Below, piece by piece: positions 1-7,905 of a stretch of 64,000 bases of DNA. Source of the stretch: Mesobacillus sp. S13. GTDB lineage: Bacteria > Bacillota > Bacilli > Bacillales > Cytobacillaceae. The notes below the pieces were generated by a model. It was not told the DNA's origin, ran no database searches, and worked only from the letters and a program-made list of their open reading frames with translations. The stretch's first letter is position 1. Every line of letters starts with the position of its first letter. The position numbers and the translations under genes were made by a program. The stretch spans positions 1,507,001-1,571,000 of the forward strand of contig NZ_CP084622.1 in NCBI RefSeq assembly GCF_020422885.1, written 5' to 3'.

Positions 1-77
1 ATATTAAAATGGTCTCAGCTCCCAAGTGGACAAAAGAGCGCATGTCCAAGTACGCGAAATATTTACTGGATCTATAA
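1..77 (+). CDS. C-terminal end of an unidentified protein (partial)
   Basis: The frame is open from the window edge to a TAA at 75-77 and ends in the residues SAPKWTKERMSKYAKYLLDL. A strong intrinsic terminator follows 13 bp later, which fits a real gene end. The visible tail is basic and amphipathic, with no recognisable domain. The start lies outside the window, so no function can be given. The frame could be a chance opening, but the terminator argues for a gene. Confidence 0.45.
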   Translation, partial: IKMVSAPKWTKERMSKYAKYLLDL

Positions 78-90
78 ATACTCATTCTGG

Positions 91-120
91 AAAGATTGCG
101 CTTATCGCAATCTTTTTTTA
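91..120 (+). terminator. Rho-independent terminator after the partial gene
   Basis: AAAGATTGCG and CGCAATCTTT form a 10-bp stem around a 5-nt loop, followed by seven T residues. It separates the partial gene at 1-77 from the tandem array that begins at 203. Confidence 0.85.
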
Positions 121-202
121 TTGTTCGAAAAATCTAAGTGAAAATGAAGAGTGCGATTTGACTGAACTCTTATAAGGCTTGGGACAACATATTTATCCAA
201 AA

Positions 203-1066
203 GATTTTGACCGAAGTCATATCAGATTCAGACAAAAAACAGGTTCTGCTTGGTGATTTTGTCCGAAGCCATATCAGGTTCGGACAAAACCTTGTCTTCT
301 TCTGTTGATTTTGTCCGAAGTCACCCCAAGTTCGGACAAAGCCTCGTTCTCTCCTGATGATTTTGTCCGAAGTCACGCCAAGTTCGGACAAAACCTCGTT
401 CTCTCCTGATGATTTTGTCTGAAGTCATATCAGGTTCAGACAAAAACCTGTCTTCTCCTGATGATTTTGTCCGAAGTCACCCCAAGTTCGGACAAAACCT
501 TGTCCTCTCTTGATGAGTTTGTCCGAAGTCACCCCAAGTTCGGACAAAACCTCGTTCTCTCCTGGTGATTTTGTCCGAAGTCATATCAGGTTCAGACAAA
601 ATCCTGACTTCTCCTGATGATTTTGTCTGAAGTCACCCCAAGTTCGGACAAAACCTCGTCCTCTTCTGTTGATTTTGTCTGAAGTCACCCCAAGTTCGGA
701 CAAAACCTCGTCCTCTCATGATGACTTTGTCCGAAGTCATCCCAAGTTCAGACAAAACCTCGTCCTCTCCTGATGATTTGTCCGAAGTCACCCCAAGTTC
801 GGACAAAACCTCGTCCTCTCCTGATGATTTTGTCCGAAGTCACCCCAAGTTCGGACAAAACCTCGTCCTCTCCTGTTGAGTTTGTCTGAAGTCATATCAG
901 GTTCAGACAAAACCCTGTCTTCTCCTGATGATTTTGTCCGAAGCCATATCAGGTTCAGACAAAACCTTGTCTTCTTCTGTTGATTTTGTCCGAAGTCATA
1001 TCAGGTTCAGACAAAACCCTGTCTTCTCCTGATGATTTTGTCTGAAGCCGCACCAGGTCCAATAAA
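203..1066. repeat. 17-unit, 52-bp tandem array of hairpins (array 1)
   Basis: Seventeen head-to-tail units begin with GATTTTG at 203 and end with a unit starting at 1034. The spacing is exactly 52 bp except for one unit that lost a T near 777. Each unit holds an 11-bp inverted repeat, TTTTGTCCGAA and TTCGGACAAAA, around an 11-nt loop, then a pyrimidine-rich linker of about 19 nt. Some units carry T/A instead of C/G at the same stem position on both arms, which preserves pairing; others are mixed. The 52-bp period is not a multiple of three, so the array is not coding. The loop comes in two main versions, CACCCCAAG-like and CATATCAGG-like. Confidence 0.95.
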
Positions 1067-1093
1067 AAACAATTCAAATGCCAAAAACAACCT

Positions 1094-1122
1094 TTGGAAT
1101 TTTTCCCATACCCTAATATAAT
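1094..1122 (+). promoter_or_regulatory. Sigma-A type promoter for the 1184 gene
   Basis: TTGGAA at 1094-1099 and TATAAT at 1117-1122 are separated by 17 bp, the preferred sigma-A spacing. The predicted start lies about 55 bp upstream of the ATG at 1184, just beyond the end of array 1. Confidence 0.7.
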
Positions 1123-1183
1123 CTTACATTCATTCGAATTGTCTTTTAGAATAAGAGTTGGGGGAAAACTGGAGGCAATAAGA

Positions 1184-1546
1184 ATGATTTATAAAAAAAT
1201 AGCTGGTATCAGCATGTGGCAATTGAACAGGAACTTGAAAAAGCTGGCTTTCGCAAGAATGGAACTGGAAAAGCAGATGAGGAAGGAATTGATTGTGGTC
1301 CTGCTGGAGCCGAAAAAAGAAAAAGTTCTTGCGACTGCGGAAGAGACAAAAGAGATCGAGGAAGCAGTCCGTGAATTAAGTGGGTTTGAAACATTGAGGC
1401 TTTGCCTTCTTGAAGACTGCAAGCCAGTGTATAAAGAAAAAGTAACTAATAATGGTGTAACAAGATGGCTGGAGATACCGGTCAAACCTTTGATTACATA
1501 TGAGTTTTTATATGAAACCCAAGAGGATAAAGTGCAAATCGGATAG
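1184..1546 (+). CDS. Hypothetical protein, 120 aa
   Basis: This small, soluble, charged protein has no recognised domain. I chose the ATG at 1184 because GGAGG sits nine bases upstream. A longer version starting at 1094 would overlap the promoter -35 box. The N-terminal half is basic and helical (NRNLKKLAFARMELEKQMRK) and the C-terminal half contains beta-prone stretches around LITYEFLYE. It is monocistronic, between its own promoter and a terminator at 1558-1590. No function is assigned. Confidence 0.75.
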   Translation: MIYKKIAGISMWQLNRNLKKLAFARMELEKQMRKELIVVLLEPKKEKVLATAEETKEIEEAVRELSGFETLRLCLLEDCKPVYKEKVTNNGVTRWLEIPVKPLITYEFLYETQEDKVQIG

Positions 1547-1557
1547 GCACTATTGCG

Positions 1558-1590
1558 AAAAAGAGGACCAAACAAGGTCCTCTTTTTCTT
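1558..1590 (+). terminator. Rho-independent terminator
   Basis: AAAGAGGACC pairs with GGTCCTCTTT around a 6-nt loop, with a following T run. It ends the transcript of the 1184 gene. Confidence 0.9.
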
Positions 1591-1624
1591 GGATAAAAAA
1601 GTATAGATTTTTCACGTAGAACAG

Positions 1625-1803
1625 TGTCTAGCTTCAGTACCTAGCCAGTTTCCATCCCCGAAATTGCTTCCTGGAGTATCTTGCGAGAAGCGTTAGCTTT
1701 GGGCAGCTCGAGACGTTTCGGTCCTGACAATGAAGTCAAAGAACGACTTCACTGTCAGGCCCTCCAACGCTTGTCGGGGCTGACCAAGGGGCTTGCGCTT
1801 TTC
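1625..1803. repeat. Dispersed intergenic palindromic element, copy 1, with an internal insert
   Basis: The segment shares long blocks with 14891-15011: CTCGAGACGTTTCGGTCC, a GACTTCA-containing stem-loop, and CTTGTCGGGGCTGACCAAGG. I know this roughly 120-bp element as a common intergenic repeat in Bacillaceae. In this copy about 60 bp (roughly 1647-1707, AGTTTCCATCC to TTTGGGCAG) interrupt the element between CTAGCC and CTCGAG, and the stem has compensated changes (CCTGACAATGAAG with CTTCACTGTCAGG). The rest of 1591-1914 shows only the upstream region of the next gene. Confidence 0.8.
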
Positions 1804-1914
1804 TTATTGTCCTTCTTCTAAATTTAATTGGGCTAGTATTTTTTTTGGTGTTTAATTGCACAAATGTCCTGACCTGAATAGGATATAGGGACACAAAAAA
1901 AGGAGGTTGTTACG

Positions 1915-2013
1915 ATGTCTGAAGGATGCGGCTATGGTGGCGGTTTCGCCCTGCTTGTAGTATTGTTCATTCTTTTAATTATAATCGGAGCGTCTTGGGG
2001 TTTCGGTTACTAA
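1915..2013 (+). CDS. YjcZ-family small hydrophobic protein, 32 aa
   Basis: The peptide has a Gly/Cys/Tyr-rich head (MSEGCGYGGG) followed by one hydrophobic helix, roughly residues 11-25, and the end WGFGY. This is the typical form of the YjcZ/YoyB-like family, which is often annotated as sporulation-associated. AGGAGG lies upstream. It is too short for usual gene callers. A second family member follows 36 bp downstream, so the two are probably co-transcribed. A membrane or spore-envelope location is inferred from the family and composition. Confidence 0.85.
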   Translation: MSEGCGYGGGFALLVVLFILLIIIGASWGFGY

Positions 2014-2049
2014 ACTGCGAATAAGTAAACTTCATTAGGAGGTTTTACC

Positions 2050-2178
2050 ATGTACGGATACAGCGGCTGTGGATATGGCGGTTACGGTGTAGGAGGAGCT
2101 GGATATGGCAGCGGTTTTGTGTTAATCGTTGTGCTGTTTATCCTCTTGATCATCGTTGGCTGCGCATGTTATCGCTAA
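2050..2178 (+). CDS. YjcZ-family small hydrophobic protein, 42 aa
   Basis: It is a paralogue of the 1915 peptide: a Gly/Tyr-rich head ([13 protein letters not shown]) and a single helix ([14 protein letters not shown]), ending in CACYR. AGGAGG precedes the ATG. The repeated Gly-Tyr pairs and three cysteines resemble small proteins of Bacillus spore coats. It lies between its paralogue and a strong terminator at 2188-2243. Confidence 0.85.
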   Translation: MYGYSGCGYGGYGVGGAGYGSGFVLIVVLFILLIIVGCACYR

Positions 2179-2187
2179 CAAATCATG

Positions 2188-2243
2188 GAAAGAGGCTGGC
2201 TCAAAGGTCATCATTTGTGACCTTTTGCCAGTCTCTTTTTTTA
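2188..2243 (+). terminator. Long rho-independent terminator
   Basis: AAAGAGgCTGGC and the following TCAAAGGTCA pair with TGACCTTTTGCCAG and TCTCTTT, leaving a long stem and a T run of seven. It ends the YjcZ pair. Confidence 0.9.
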
Positions 2244-2436
2244 AAACATTCATTACCACCTTCTCATTCATCTTGTAAAATTGCTCCATAACTCGGCTGC
2301 CTTTCTCCTTAGTCAATTAGGCCGATTGGAAAGGTTAAGAATTTTTGTTATTTTTAAATAAATTAAAAATATTCCAAAAACAGTGATTCTTTTTTTATCT
2401 TTGTTCGTCTAACTGTCTGTAAAAGGGGGGAGAATT

Positions 2437-2964
2437 TTGAGCGATCACTACAGCAATCATTTCCATGAGGTATATGTGGAGTACAGTGACAAGGTTTATG
2501 GCTATCTCCTGTTATTGACCGGAAAGAAAGAAGTCGCAGAGGATCTAACCCAGGAAACATTTTTAAGGGTGTACAAGCATATTCACCAATTTAACGGTGA
2601 TTCACAAATTTTCACATGGCTTGTTAAAATTGCCCGGAATGTTGCTATTGACCATTTAAGAAGACGAAGGAGGCTGCGTTTCTTTTCTTTGGATAAGTAT
2701 GTCATTCAATCATGTCAGCCTTCTCCTGTCGAAATTATTGTAAAAGGGGAGAAGACTTCACACCTTTATAAAGGGATCAAAGCTCTGAAGCTAAGCTACC
2801 AGGAAGTATTGATTCTAAGGAAAATCAAAGAATTTTCAATTAGGGAAACCGCTTTGATTCTTGGCTGGAGCGAAAGTAAAGTGAAAATCACGACTTCCCG
2901 TGCAATGGCAGCCTTAAAAAAAGAGTTAAAGAGAAGAGGGGAAATAATTGAAGAAATCATTTGA
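2437..2964 (+). CDS. ECF-subfamily RNA polymerase sigma factor
   Basis: This 175-aa protein has the two-domain ECF layout. Region 2 is at about residues 15-75, with the core-binding stretch EVAEDLTQETFLRVYK and the -10 recognition helix TWLVKIARNVAIDHLRRRRR. Region 4 is a helix-turn-helix at about 120-168 (IRETALILGWSESKVKITTSRA). The start is TTG at 2437, with GGGGGG about eight bases upstream and no better ATG. The next gene overlaps by 17 bp and encodes a membrane protein, the usual sigma/anti-sigma arrangement. The regulon cannot be read from the sequence. I looked for an ECF promoter upstream and found only a -10-like CGTCTAA near 2407. Confidence 0.92.
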   Translation: MSDHYSNHFHEVYVEYSDKVYGYLLLLTGKKEVAEDLTQETFLRVYKHIHQFNGDSQIFTWLVKIARNVAIDHLRRRRRLRFFSLDKYVIQSCQPSPVEIIVKGEKTSHLYKGIKALKLSYQEVLILRKIKEFSIRETALILGWSESKVKITTSRAMAALKKELKRRGEIIEEII

Positions 2965-3562
2965 ACTGGAAGATCACTTCAGGAGTCTCAATCAAATCCC
3001 AAGGTCGGAAATTCAAAAACGAAAAACCTATAATACCATACTCCAAACTGGAAGAAAGCAGATGCCCAATCAATGCTTGGCCAATTGGACAGGCAGTCTA
3101 TTGACTTTTGTGATGATATTGGTTTGTGGAGCGTACCTTCTTACGGAAATCCAAGCTCCTGCCCAGAATGGATCAGCTTCTCTCCACTCATCAGAAATCG
3201 TTGCAGAGAGCGAGGCTGTCATTACTTATCTGACTAAATCTGATTCAGCTGATCACTTTAATCTCCACTCGAATCTGACCCGAAAAGGAATTTTGATTGT
3301 TGATGAGCCAGGCTGGCTGGAGATATTGAATTCCACAGTTAATGGACAAAACAATGTGAAGGATGCCCCGGAGATGAAGAGTGCTTACGATTTGTTGTTA
3401 ATCTATGAGGGGAAAAAGCCTGATAAATGCAAGGTATGGATCAGTAAGAATCAAGTCTATATCAAAAGAATGAAAGAAAATAAGGTATATAAAGTAGAGG
3501 AAAGTCAGGCACCCAAAGTGATCGCCATGATTGATGATATGGAAAAACAGGTTCAGTTTTGA
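2948..3562 (+). CDS. Single-pass membrane protein, probable anti-sigma factor
   Basis: This 204-aa protein has an N-terminal cytoplasmic segment of about 50 residues, one transmembrane helix at about 51-68 (LLTFVMILVCGAYLLTEI) and an extracellular domain. It overlaps the 3' end of the ECF sigma gene by 17 bp and starts at TTG, so expression is translationally coupled. I see no zinc-binding HxxxCxxC anti-sigma motif. The anti-sigma role is therefore inferred from topology and position, not from a domain. The extracellular part could sense an envelope signal. Confidence 0.7.
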   Translation: MKKSFELEDHFRSLNQIPRSEIQKRKTYNTILQTGRKQMPNQCLANWTGSLLTFVMILVCGAYLLTEIQAPAQNGSASLHSSEIVAESEAVITYLTKSDSADHFNLHSNLTRKGILIVDEPGWLEILNSTVNGQNNVKDAPEMKSAYDLLLIYEGKKPDKCKVWISKNQVYIKRMKENKVYKVEESQAPKVIAMIDDMEKQVQF

Positions 3563-3692
3563 ATCTGTTTTTTTTATGCAACTTTACTCCTGTTTTTGAA
3601 AAAATCTAACTTAAAATGTTTAGGTAGTCGAAAGGTGTGGTAAGAAAAGGGTTGTACTTATTAAACAACTTGGATATACAGGAGGAAGAGAG

Positions 3693-4985
3693 ATGAAAAG
3701 GGGTCTAGCACTAATTCTAACAGCATTTATGATAATTGGCTTACTTGCTGGATGCTCAGGGGAGCAAAGCGCAGAAGCTGAAAAAACGAAAGATGGAAAA
3801 GTAATAGTTGATTTCTGGACGTTTTGGGGATCAGAAACACGCCGGCCGATCATCGAAAAAATCATTGATGATTATAATAATTCCCAGGATAAGGTGTTTG
3901 TTAAACATACTTTCTTGCCATGGGGTGATATCTGGACAAAGAACCTTGCCTCAGTTGCAGCCGGCAATCCTGCAGATGTCATTGTCAATGACATCAACAC
4001 GGTGGCCCAACGAGCTGAAAACAAGCAGGTTGAGGATTTAAGCCAGTATATTGATGATTCATTTAAGCAAAAATTTTACCCGCATTTATGGGAAACTGTA
4101 GAGTATGACGGAAAGTCATATGCTGTTCCTTTCAATACAGACACACGTCTTCTTTTCTACAATAAAACGGCATTCAAGGAAGCGGGTCTTGATCCTGAGA
4201 AGCCGCCTGCCACATGGGCAGAGCTTGAGGAGTATGCAAAGAAATTAGATAGTAAGAATGGTGACCGATACGAACGAGTTGGCTTCTATCCATTATGGGG
4301 AAGTGTCGGAGCTTCAAGCTGGATGACAAACGCTGATAATGGCAATGGATTCATTGAGGATGGAGAGCTGACAATCAACACTCCCAAAAAAGTTGAAGCC
4401 CTGAATTGGATCCTTGATTGGAAAGAACGTCTCGGAGAAAAAACTGTCCAAGCCTTCCAGGCAGAGTTCGGGAGCGAACAGGCAAACCCATTCATCGCAG
4501 GAAAAGTTGCCATGTGGGTTGATGTAGGAACATTCTACACACAATTAAGAGATTATGGACAGGATGTCGATTTTGGTGTCGCTCCAATTCCTGCAAACGA
4601 GGAAGGGTCAGGTAACTGGGCAGAAGGCGGAGGATTTGTAGTTGAAATCCCGAAAGGCGCCGATCATCCAGAGGAAGCAATGGACTTTATTGAATACCTG
4701 ACAGACGTAGAAGCACAGAAATATTGGGCAGTGAAAAACTATGACAATGTAGCTAATGTTAAAGCTGCAGAGGCAGCATTAAATGAGCTGGAAGGTCCTG
4801 ATAAGCTGGTTTATGAAGCTACTGTCAAAAACCTGGAGCAAACCAAGATGTTCCCTGTACCCGTAGAGTATCCGGATTATCATAGCAGATTGAACCCGCA
4901 TATCGACAATGCGCTTTTAGGTAAAACAACTCCAGAAAAAGCATTGAAGCAAGCAGAAGAAGATATCGAAAAAATGAAGAAATAA
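3693..4985 (+). CDS. ABC transporter sugar-binding lipoprotein
   Basis: This 430-aa extracytoplasmic solute-binding protein belongs to the carbohydrate (UgpB/MalE-like) group. It has a lipoprotein signal peptide ending in LLAGC with the lipidated Cys at residue 21. The mature protein carries family features such as DFWTFWG at its start, NPADVIVNDINTVAQ, the tract YAVPFNTDTRLLFYNKTAF and a C-terminal helical region. AGGAGG precedes the ATG. Two permease genes follow, but a terminator at 4993-5026 separates them, so the binding protein is probably made in excess. The ligand is unknown; oligosaccharides or alpha-glucosides are reasonable. Confidence 0.92.
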   Translation: MKRGLALILTAFMIIGLLAGCSGEQSAEAEKTKDGKVIVDFWTFWGSETRRPIIEKIIDDYNNSQDKVFVKHTFLPWGDIWTKNLASVAAGNPADVIVNDINTVAQRAENKQVEDLSQYIDDSFKQKFYPHLWETVEYDGKSYAVPFNTDTRLLFYNKTAFKEAGLDPEKPPATWAELEEYAKKLDSKNGDRYERVGFYPLWGSVGASSWMTNADNGNGFIEDGELTINTPKKVEALNWILDWKERLGEKTVQAFQAEFGSEQANPFIAGKVAMWVDVGTFYTQLRDYGQDVDFGVAPIPANEEGSGNWAEGGGFVVEIPKGADHPEEAMDFIEYLTDVEAQKYWAVKNYDNVANVKAAEAALNELEGPDKLVYEATVKNLEQTKMFPVPVEYPDYHSRLNPHIDNALLGKTTPEKALKQAEEDIEKMKK

Positions 4986-4992
4986 TGATTTT

Positions 4993-5026
4993 AAAAAGAG
5001 AAGGCGCAAAACGCCCTTCTCTTTTT
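4993..5026 (+). terminator. Intra-operon terminator between binding protein and permeases
   Basis: AAAAAGAGAAGG pairs with CCTTCTCTTTTT around a short loop. It lies inside a transport operon and would attenuate permease expression relative to the binding protein, a common arrangement in Gram-positive sugar ABC operons. Confidence 0.8.
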
Positions 5027-5122
5027 GATAAAGATTTTAGCTTAAAACAGAAGAAAAGATAACGATTGTTTTCGGAATAATCAATGAACTAGAGTTAAAC
5101 GCAACAAGGGGGTAAGGAAAGG

Positions 5123-6115
5123 ATGAAGTCATCGGAAAGTACATTAGTGCATGAAGAAGCTGGGTCACCAGTAACAAGGGAACGTAAAACTGTTGAATCA
5201 GCACGAACGAAGGGTCTCAGCAGAAAGGCGAAGGACAATTTGGCAGGGTATTTATTTATTTCTCCTTGGATCATTGGGTTTCTTGGGTTGACCTTGGGGC
5301 CATTGCTCTTCAGCCTGGCTGCAAGTTTCACAGATTACAATATTACTTCGAAAATGAATTTCATAGGTTTGGAAAACTATAAACGCATGTTTACGATGGA
5401 CGATTTATTCCGCACTTCTCTTTTTAATACTATTTATTATGTGATTTTCTCGGTTCCATTGACGACTGCAGGAGCTATTTTACTGGCCGTCCTGTTGAAT
5501 CATAAGATCAAAGGGATGAAGTTTTTCAGGACAATCTATTATCTGCCGGCGGTATTATCCGGTGTTGCTGTATATTTTCTTTGGATGCAGCTTTTGAGCC
5601 CTTCAACAGGACTTGTCAACACAATGCTTGGGTGGGTCGGAATTGATGGTCCAGCCTGGCTGTTTGATCCCGAGTGGACGAAGCCGGCATTGCTTTTAAT
5701 GAAAATGTGGAGCGTAGGCGGGGGAATGCTTTTATACTTGGCAATCATGCAAGGGGTTTCGACTCAGATGTATGAAGCTGCAGATATAGAAGGGGCATCG
5801 CCATGGCAAAAGTTTTACCATATCACACTGCCTATGATTTCGCCTATCATATTCTTTGATGTAATCACAAGTACGATTGGTGCATTCCAGATTTTTCAGG
5901 AAGCGTATGTCATGACCGAAAATGGAAGCGGTGGGCCTGGTAATTCGCTCTTATTCTATAACCTCCATATGTGGAACAATGCGTTTGAAGTCTTTGACAT
6001 GGGTTATGCTTCGGCCATGGCCTGGCTATTGTTTATCATTGTCATGATTCTGACAGCAGTGAATATGAAGCTTGGTAAACGGTGGGTGCATTATGAAGGG
6101 GGTAACGGCAAATGA
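5123..6115 (+). CDS. Sugar ABC transporter permease (MalF-like)
   Basis: This 330-aa inner-membrane permease has about six transmembrane segments after a charged N-terminal extension of about 35 residues. The ATPase-docking EAA loop starts near residue 218 (EAADIEGASPWQKFYHITLP), with the invariant Gly. It overlaps the next permease by 4 bp (ATGA). It would form the membrane channel with that permease. No ATPase gene is in the cluster; Bacillus sugar systems of this kind usually share an MsmX-type ATPase encoded elsewhere. Confidence 0.92.
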   Translation: MKSSESTLVHEEAGSPVTRERKTVESARTKGLSRKAKDNLAGYLFISPWIIGFLGLTLGPLLFSLAASFTDYNITSKMNFIGLENYKRMFTMDDLFRTSLFNTIYYVIFSVPLTTAGAILLAVLLNHKIKGMKFFRTIYYLPAVLSGVAVYFLWMQLLSPSTGLVNTMLGWVGIDGPAWLFDPEWTKPALLLMKMWSVGGGMLLYLAIMQGVSTQMYEAADIEGASPWQKFYHITLPMISPIIFFDVITSTIGAFQIFQEAYVMTENGSGGPGNSLLFYNLHMWNNAFEVFDMGYASAMAWLLFIIVMILTAVNMKLGKRWVHYEGGNGK

Positions 6116-6981
6116 GTTCAACGACAGCACCAAGATTTTACGAGACTAAAAAGTTTAAAAAAAAGGTAAGACATACATTCGTAACGCTGCTGCTCCTTGC
6201 CGGAAGCACATTAATCTTAATGCCGTTATGGTGGATGATATCGACTTCACTTAAGTCACCGGCAGAGATTGCGCAATATCCGCCGACGTTTTTTCCGAAA
6301 GAGTTCAATTTTAATAATTATATAGAAGCCTGGCAGACTGCACCTTTCACTCGCTGGGCATTGAATACGCTTTTCTTGGCAGTAGTCGGGACAATCGGCA
6401 GTGTACTTGTCAACTCGCTGGTAGCCTATGCTTTTGCGAAAATAAAGTTTAAGGGAAGAAATGCTCTCTTTGTCATTGTTTTGTCCACGATGCTGATTCC
6501 TGGGTTTGTAACGATGGTGCCGCAATATATCCTCTTCTCGAAGCTTGGATGGATTGACACGTATCTGCCATTGCTCGTACCCGCATTCCTTGGCAGTGCG
6601 TTTTTCATCTTCCTTCTGCGGCAGTTCATGATGGGGATACCGAATGAGCTGATCGAAGCCGCCGTCCTTGATGGTGCCGGTCACCTGCAGATATGGTGGA
6701 ATATCATGCTTCCGCTTACAAAGCCAGCATTGATTACAGTAGCGATTTTCTCCTTCAATGGTGCATGGAACGATCTGTTAGGGCCGTTGCTTTATATCAA
6801 TGATGAAAGCAAGTATACATTGCAAATTGGTCTGCAGACCTTCAAGGGAACTGTTCAGACCCAATGGCATTACTTGATGGCAATGTCGGTCACAGTTCTA
6901 TTGCCGGTGATCCTGTTATTTTTCTTTTTCCAAAAATACTTTATCGAAGGATCAAATATCTCTTCAGGCACTAAAGGATAA
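6112..6981 (+). CDS. Sugar ABC transporter permease (MalG-like)
   Basis: This 289-aa permease is the second channel subunit. The EAA loop starts near residue 182 (EAAVLDGAGHLQIWWNIMLP). It has six predicted membrane spans and the typical MalG-like end in a membrane span and a short basic tail. Its start codon overlaps the stop of the preceding permease. A terminator at 6992-7023 follows at once, so the operon ends without hydrolase or ATPase genes and the substrate stays unresolved. Confidence 0.92.
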   Translation: MSSTTAPRFYETKKFKKKVRHTFVTLLLLAGSTLILMPLWWMISTSLKSPAEIAQYPPTFFPKEFNFNNYIEAWQTAPFTRWALNTLFLAVVGTIGSVLVNSLVAYAFAKIKFKGRNALFVIVLSTMLIPGFVTMVPQYILFSKLGWIDTYLPLLVPAFLGSAFFIFLLRQFMMGIPNELIEAAVLDGAGHLQIWWNIMLPLTKPALITVAIFSFNGAWNDLLGPLLYINDESKYTLQIGLQTFKGTVQTQWHYLMAMSVTVLLPVILLFFFFQKYFIEGSNISSGTKG

Positions 6982-6991
6982 ATGTAGACAC

Positions 6992-7023
6992 AAAAAGGAT
7001 GCTGGTTTCCAGCATCCTTTTTA
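6992..7023. terminator. Bidirectional rho-independent terminator
   Basis: AAAAAGGATGCTGG and CCAGCATCCTTTTT form a near-perfect stem. It lies between convergent genes, with A and T runs on either side, and can serve both strands. Confidence 0.9.
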
Positions 7024-7026
7024 AAA

Positions 7027-7263
7027 TTAATTCATGACTGGGCAGGTTGTCAGCCACACGCCTGATACACAGGTTCTATAACCATTATGATAAACATATT
7101 TAGTGCACTGCCAGCATGTGTATCCATCTGGGTTAACTCCAGTTTTATTTTGGTAATCCTCAACAGGAGTGGCATTCCTATTTTGATTTTGTGAAGAAGA
7201 GGCAATGACAGAACCTGAGAAAACAAGCAGCAATACGAAAGTCAACATGAACAGTTTTTGCAT
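7027..7263 (-). CDS. Small secreted cysteine-containing protein, 78 aa
   Basis: It has a signal peptide at residues 1-22 (MQKLFMLTFVLLLVFSGSVIA) and a mature chain of about 56 residues. The chain starts with a polar linker, then has four cysteines at 50, 53, 65 and 74 (CWQC, later Cys in RTCVSGVW and TTCPVMN). The spacing allows two disulfides or a small metal site. A purine-rich RBS (AAAGGGGGA) precedes the ATG. No family is recognised. It is monocistronic and convergent with the sugar transporter. Confidence 0.7.
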   Translation of the reverse strand: MQKLFMLTFVLLLVFSGSVIASSSQNQNRNATPVEDYQNKTGVNPDGYTCWQCTKYVYHNGYRTCVSGVWLTTCPVMN

Positions 7264-7429
7264 GATTCATCCCCCTTTTATTAATGAAAAATCTCAATTG
7301 AAAAACTTTGTAAAAAATTTACTATTAGTTATAAAGTACGGAAGGGGACATGGAAATAGAATAGGACGAAGTGTTTATTCCCTAAAAGACCACTTTCGAA
7401 CTAGAAGGTTAAAAGGATTTTTTCCCAAT

Positions 7430-7454
7430 AAAAAAGCCCGATTAATTTCGGGCT
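7430..7454 (-). terminator. Rho-independent terminator for the 7453-7905 gene
   Basis: On the minus strand AGCCCGAAATTAATCGGGCT is followed by a T run. It begins exactly at the stop codon of the YkvA-like gene. Confidence 0.85.
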
Positions 7455-7905
7455 AAGTAAGGCTTTTCGTATTATTTTCGATTGGAGTTTCTTCAATAAT
7501 AGTATTACTGGATGGATTTACTTCTTTCCAGATTCGAAAACTTTCAAGGTCAACAGAGATTTGTTTTAGTACAAAACCGATGACTGCTGCGTCATCAACG
7601 ATCCCCAGTCCAATCAGGAAATCTGGAACTAAATCGATGGGTGATACGAAGTAGATGATCGAAGCGATGATGGTCAGTATTGATCTTGTAGGGATTTGTC
7701 GGTATTCTCCCCGTCGCCAGGCTCCGACTAAATCAAACAGGAGCTGGAGATTGTCCCAAATTTCCGCCAGTGCCCCTTTATTCTGATCAGCTTTTTTGCC
7801 GGCATCCTTCAGTAAGACATCGGTTTTCTCCGGTTTGTTCATATATTCTTTTGCCTTGGACTCAAACTTCTTATAACCTTCTTCCAGTTTTTTTGTGCCT
7901 AACAT
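7453..7905 (-). CDS. YkvA/DUF1232-like membrane-associated protein
   Basis: This 150-aa protein has a DUF1232 core at about residues 77-108. It carries the hallmark SPIDLVPDFLIGLGIVDDAA, including SPxDLVPDF, within a short hydrophobic hairpin. The N-terminal half is lysine-rich and helical. I preferred the ATG at 7905 over the in-frame GTG at 7914 because AGGAAGG is placed nine bases before the ATG but abuts the GTG. The family's biochemical role is unknown. The gene is monocistronic. Confidence 0.85.
   Translation of the reverse strand: MLGTKKLEEGYKKFESKAKEYMNKPEKTDVLLKDAGKKADQNKGALAEIWDNLQLLFDLVGAWRRGEYRQIPTRSILTIIASIIYFVSPIDLVPDFLIGLGIVDDAAVIGFVLKQISVDLESFRIWKEVNPSSNTIIEETPIENNTKSLT

Noticed and set aside
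170..391. Reverse-strand ORF of 73 codons in array 1
   Set aside because: The repeat period is 52 bp, so the frame shifts every unit; there is no ribosome binding site and no conserved protein character.
203..1066. CRISPR array
   Set aside because: Whole units are repeated with no unique spacers, the repeats are long palindromes with loops shared between units, and no cas genes are present.
1189..1575. Reverse-strand ORF of 128 codons
   Set aside because: It is antisense to the 1184 gene, which has a promoter, ribosome binding site and terminator on the plus strand.
3653..3681. TTGTAC-N17-TATACA promoter for the sugar-binding protein gene
   Set aside because: The start would fall inside the ribosome binding site, leaving almost no leader.
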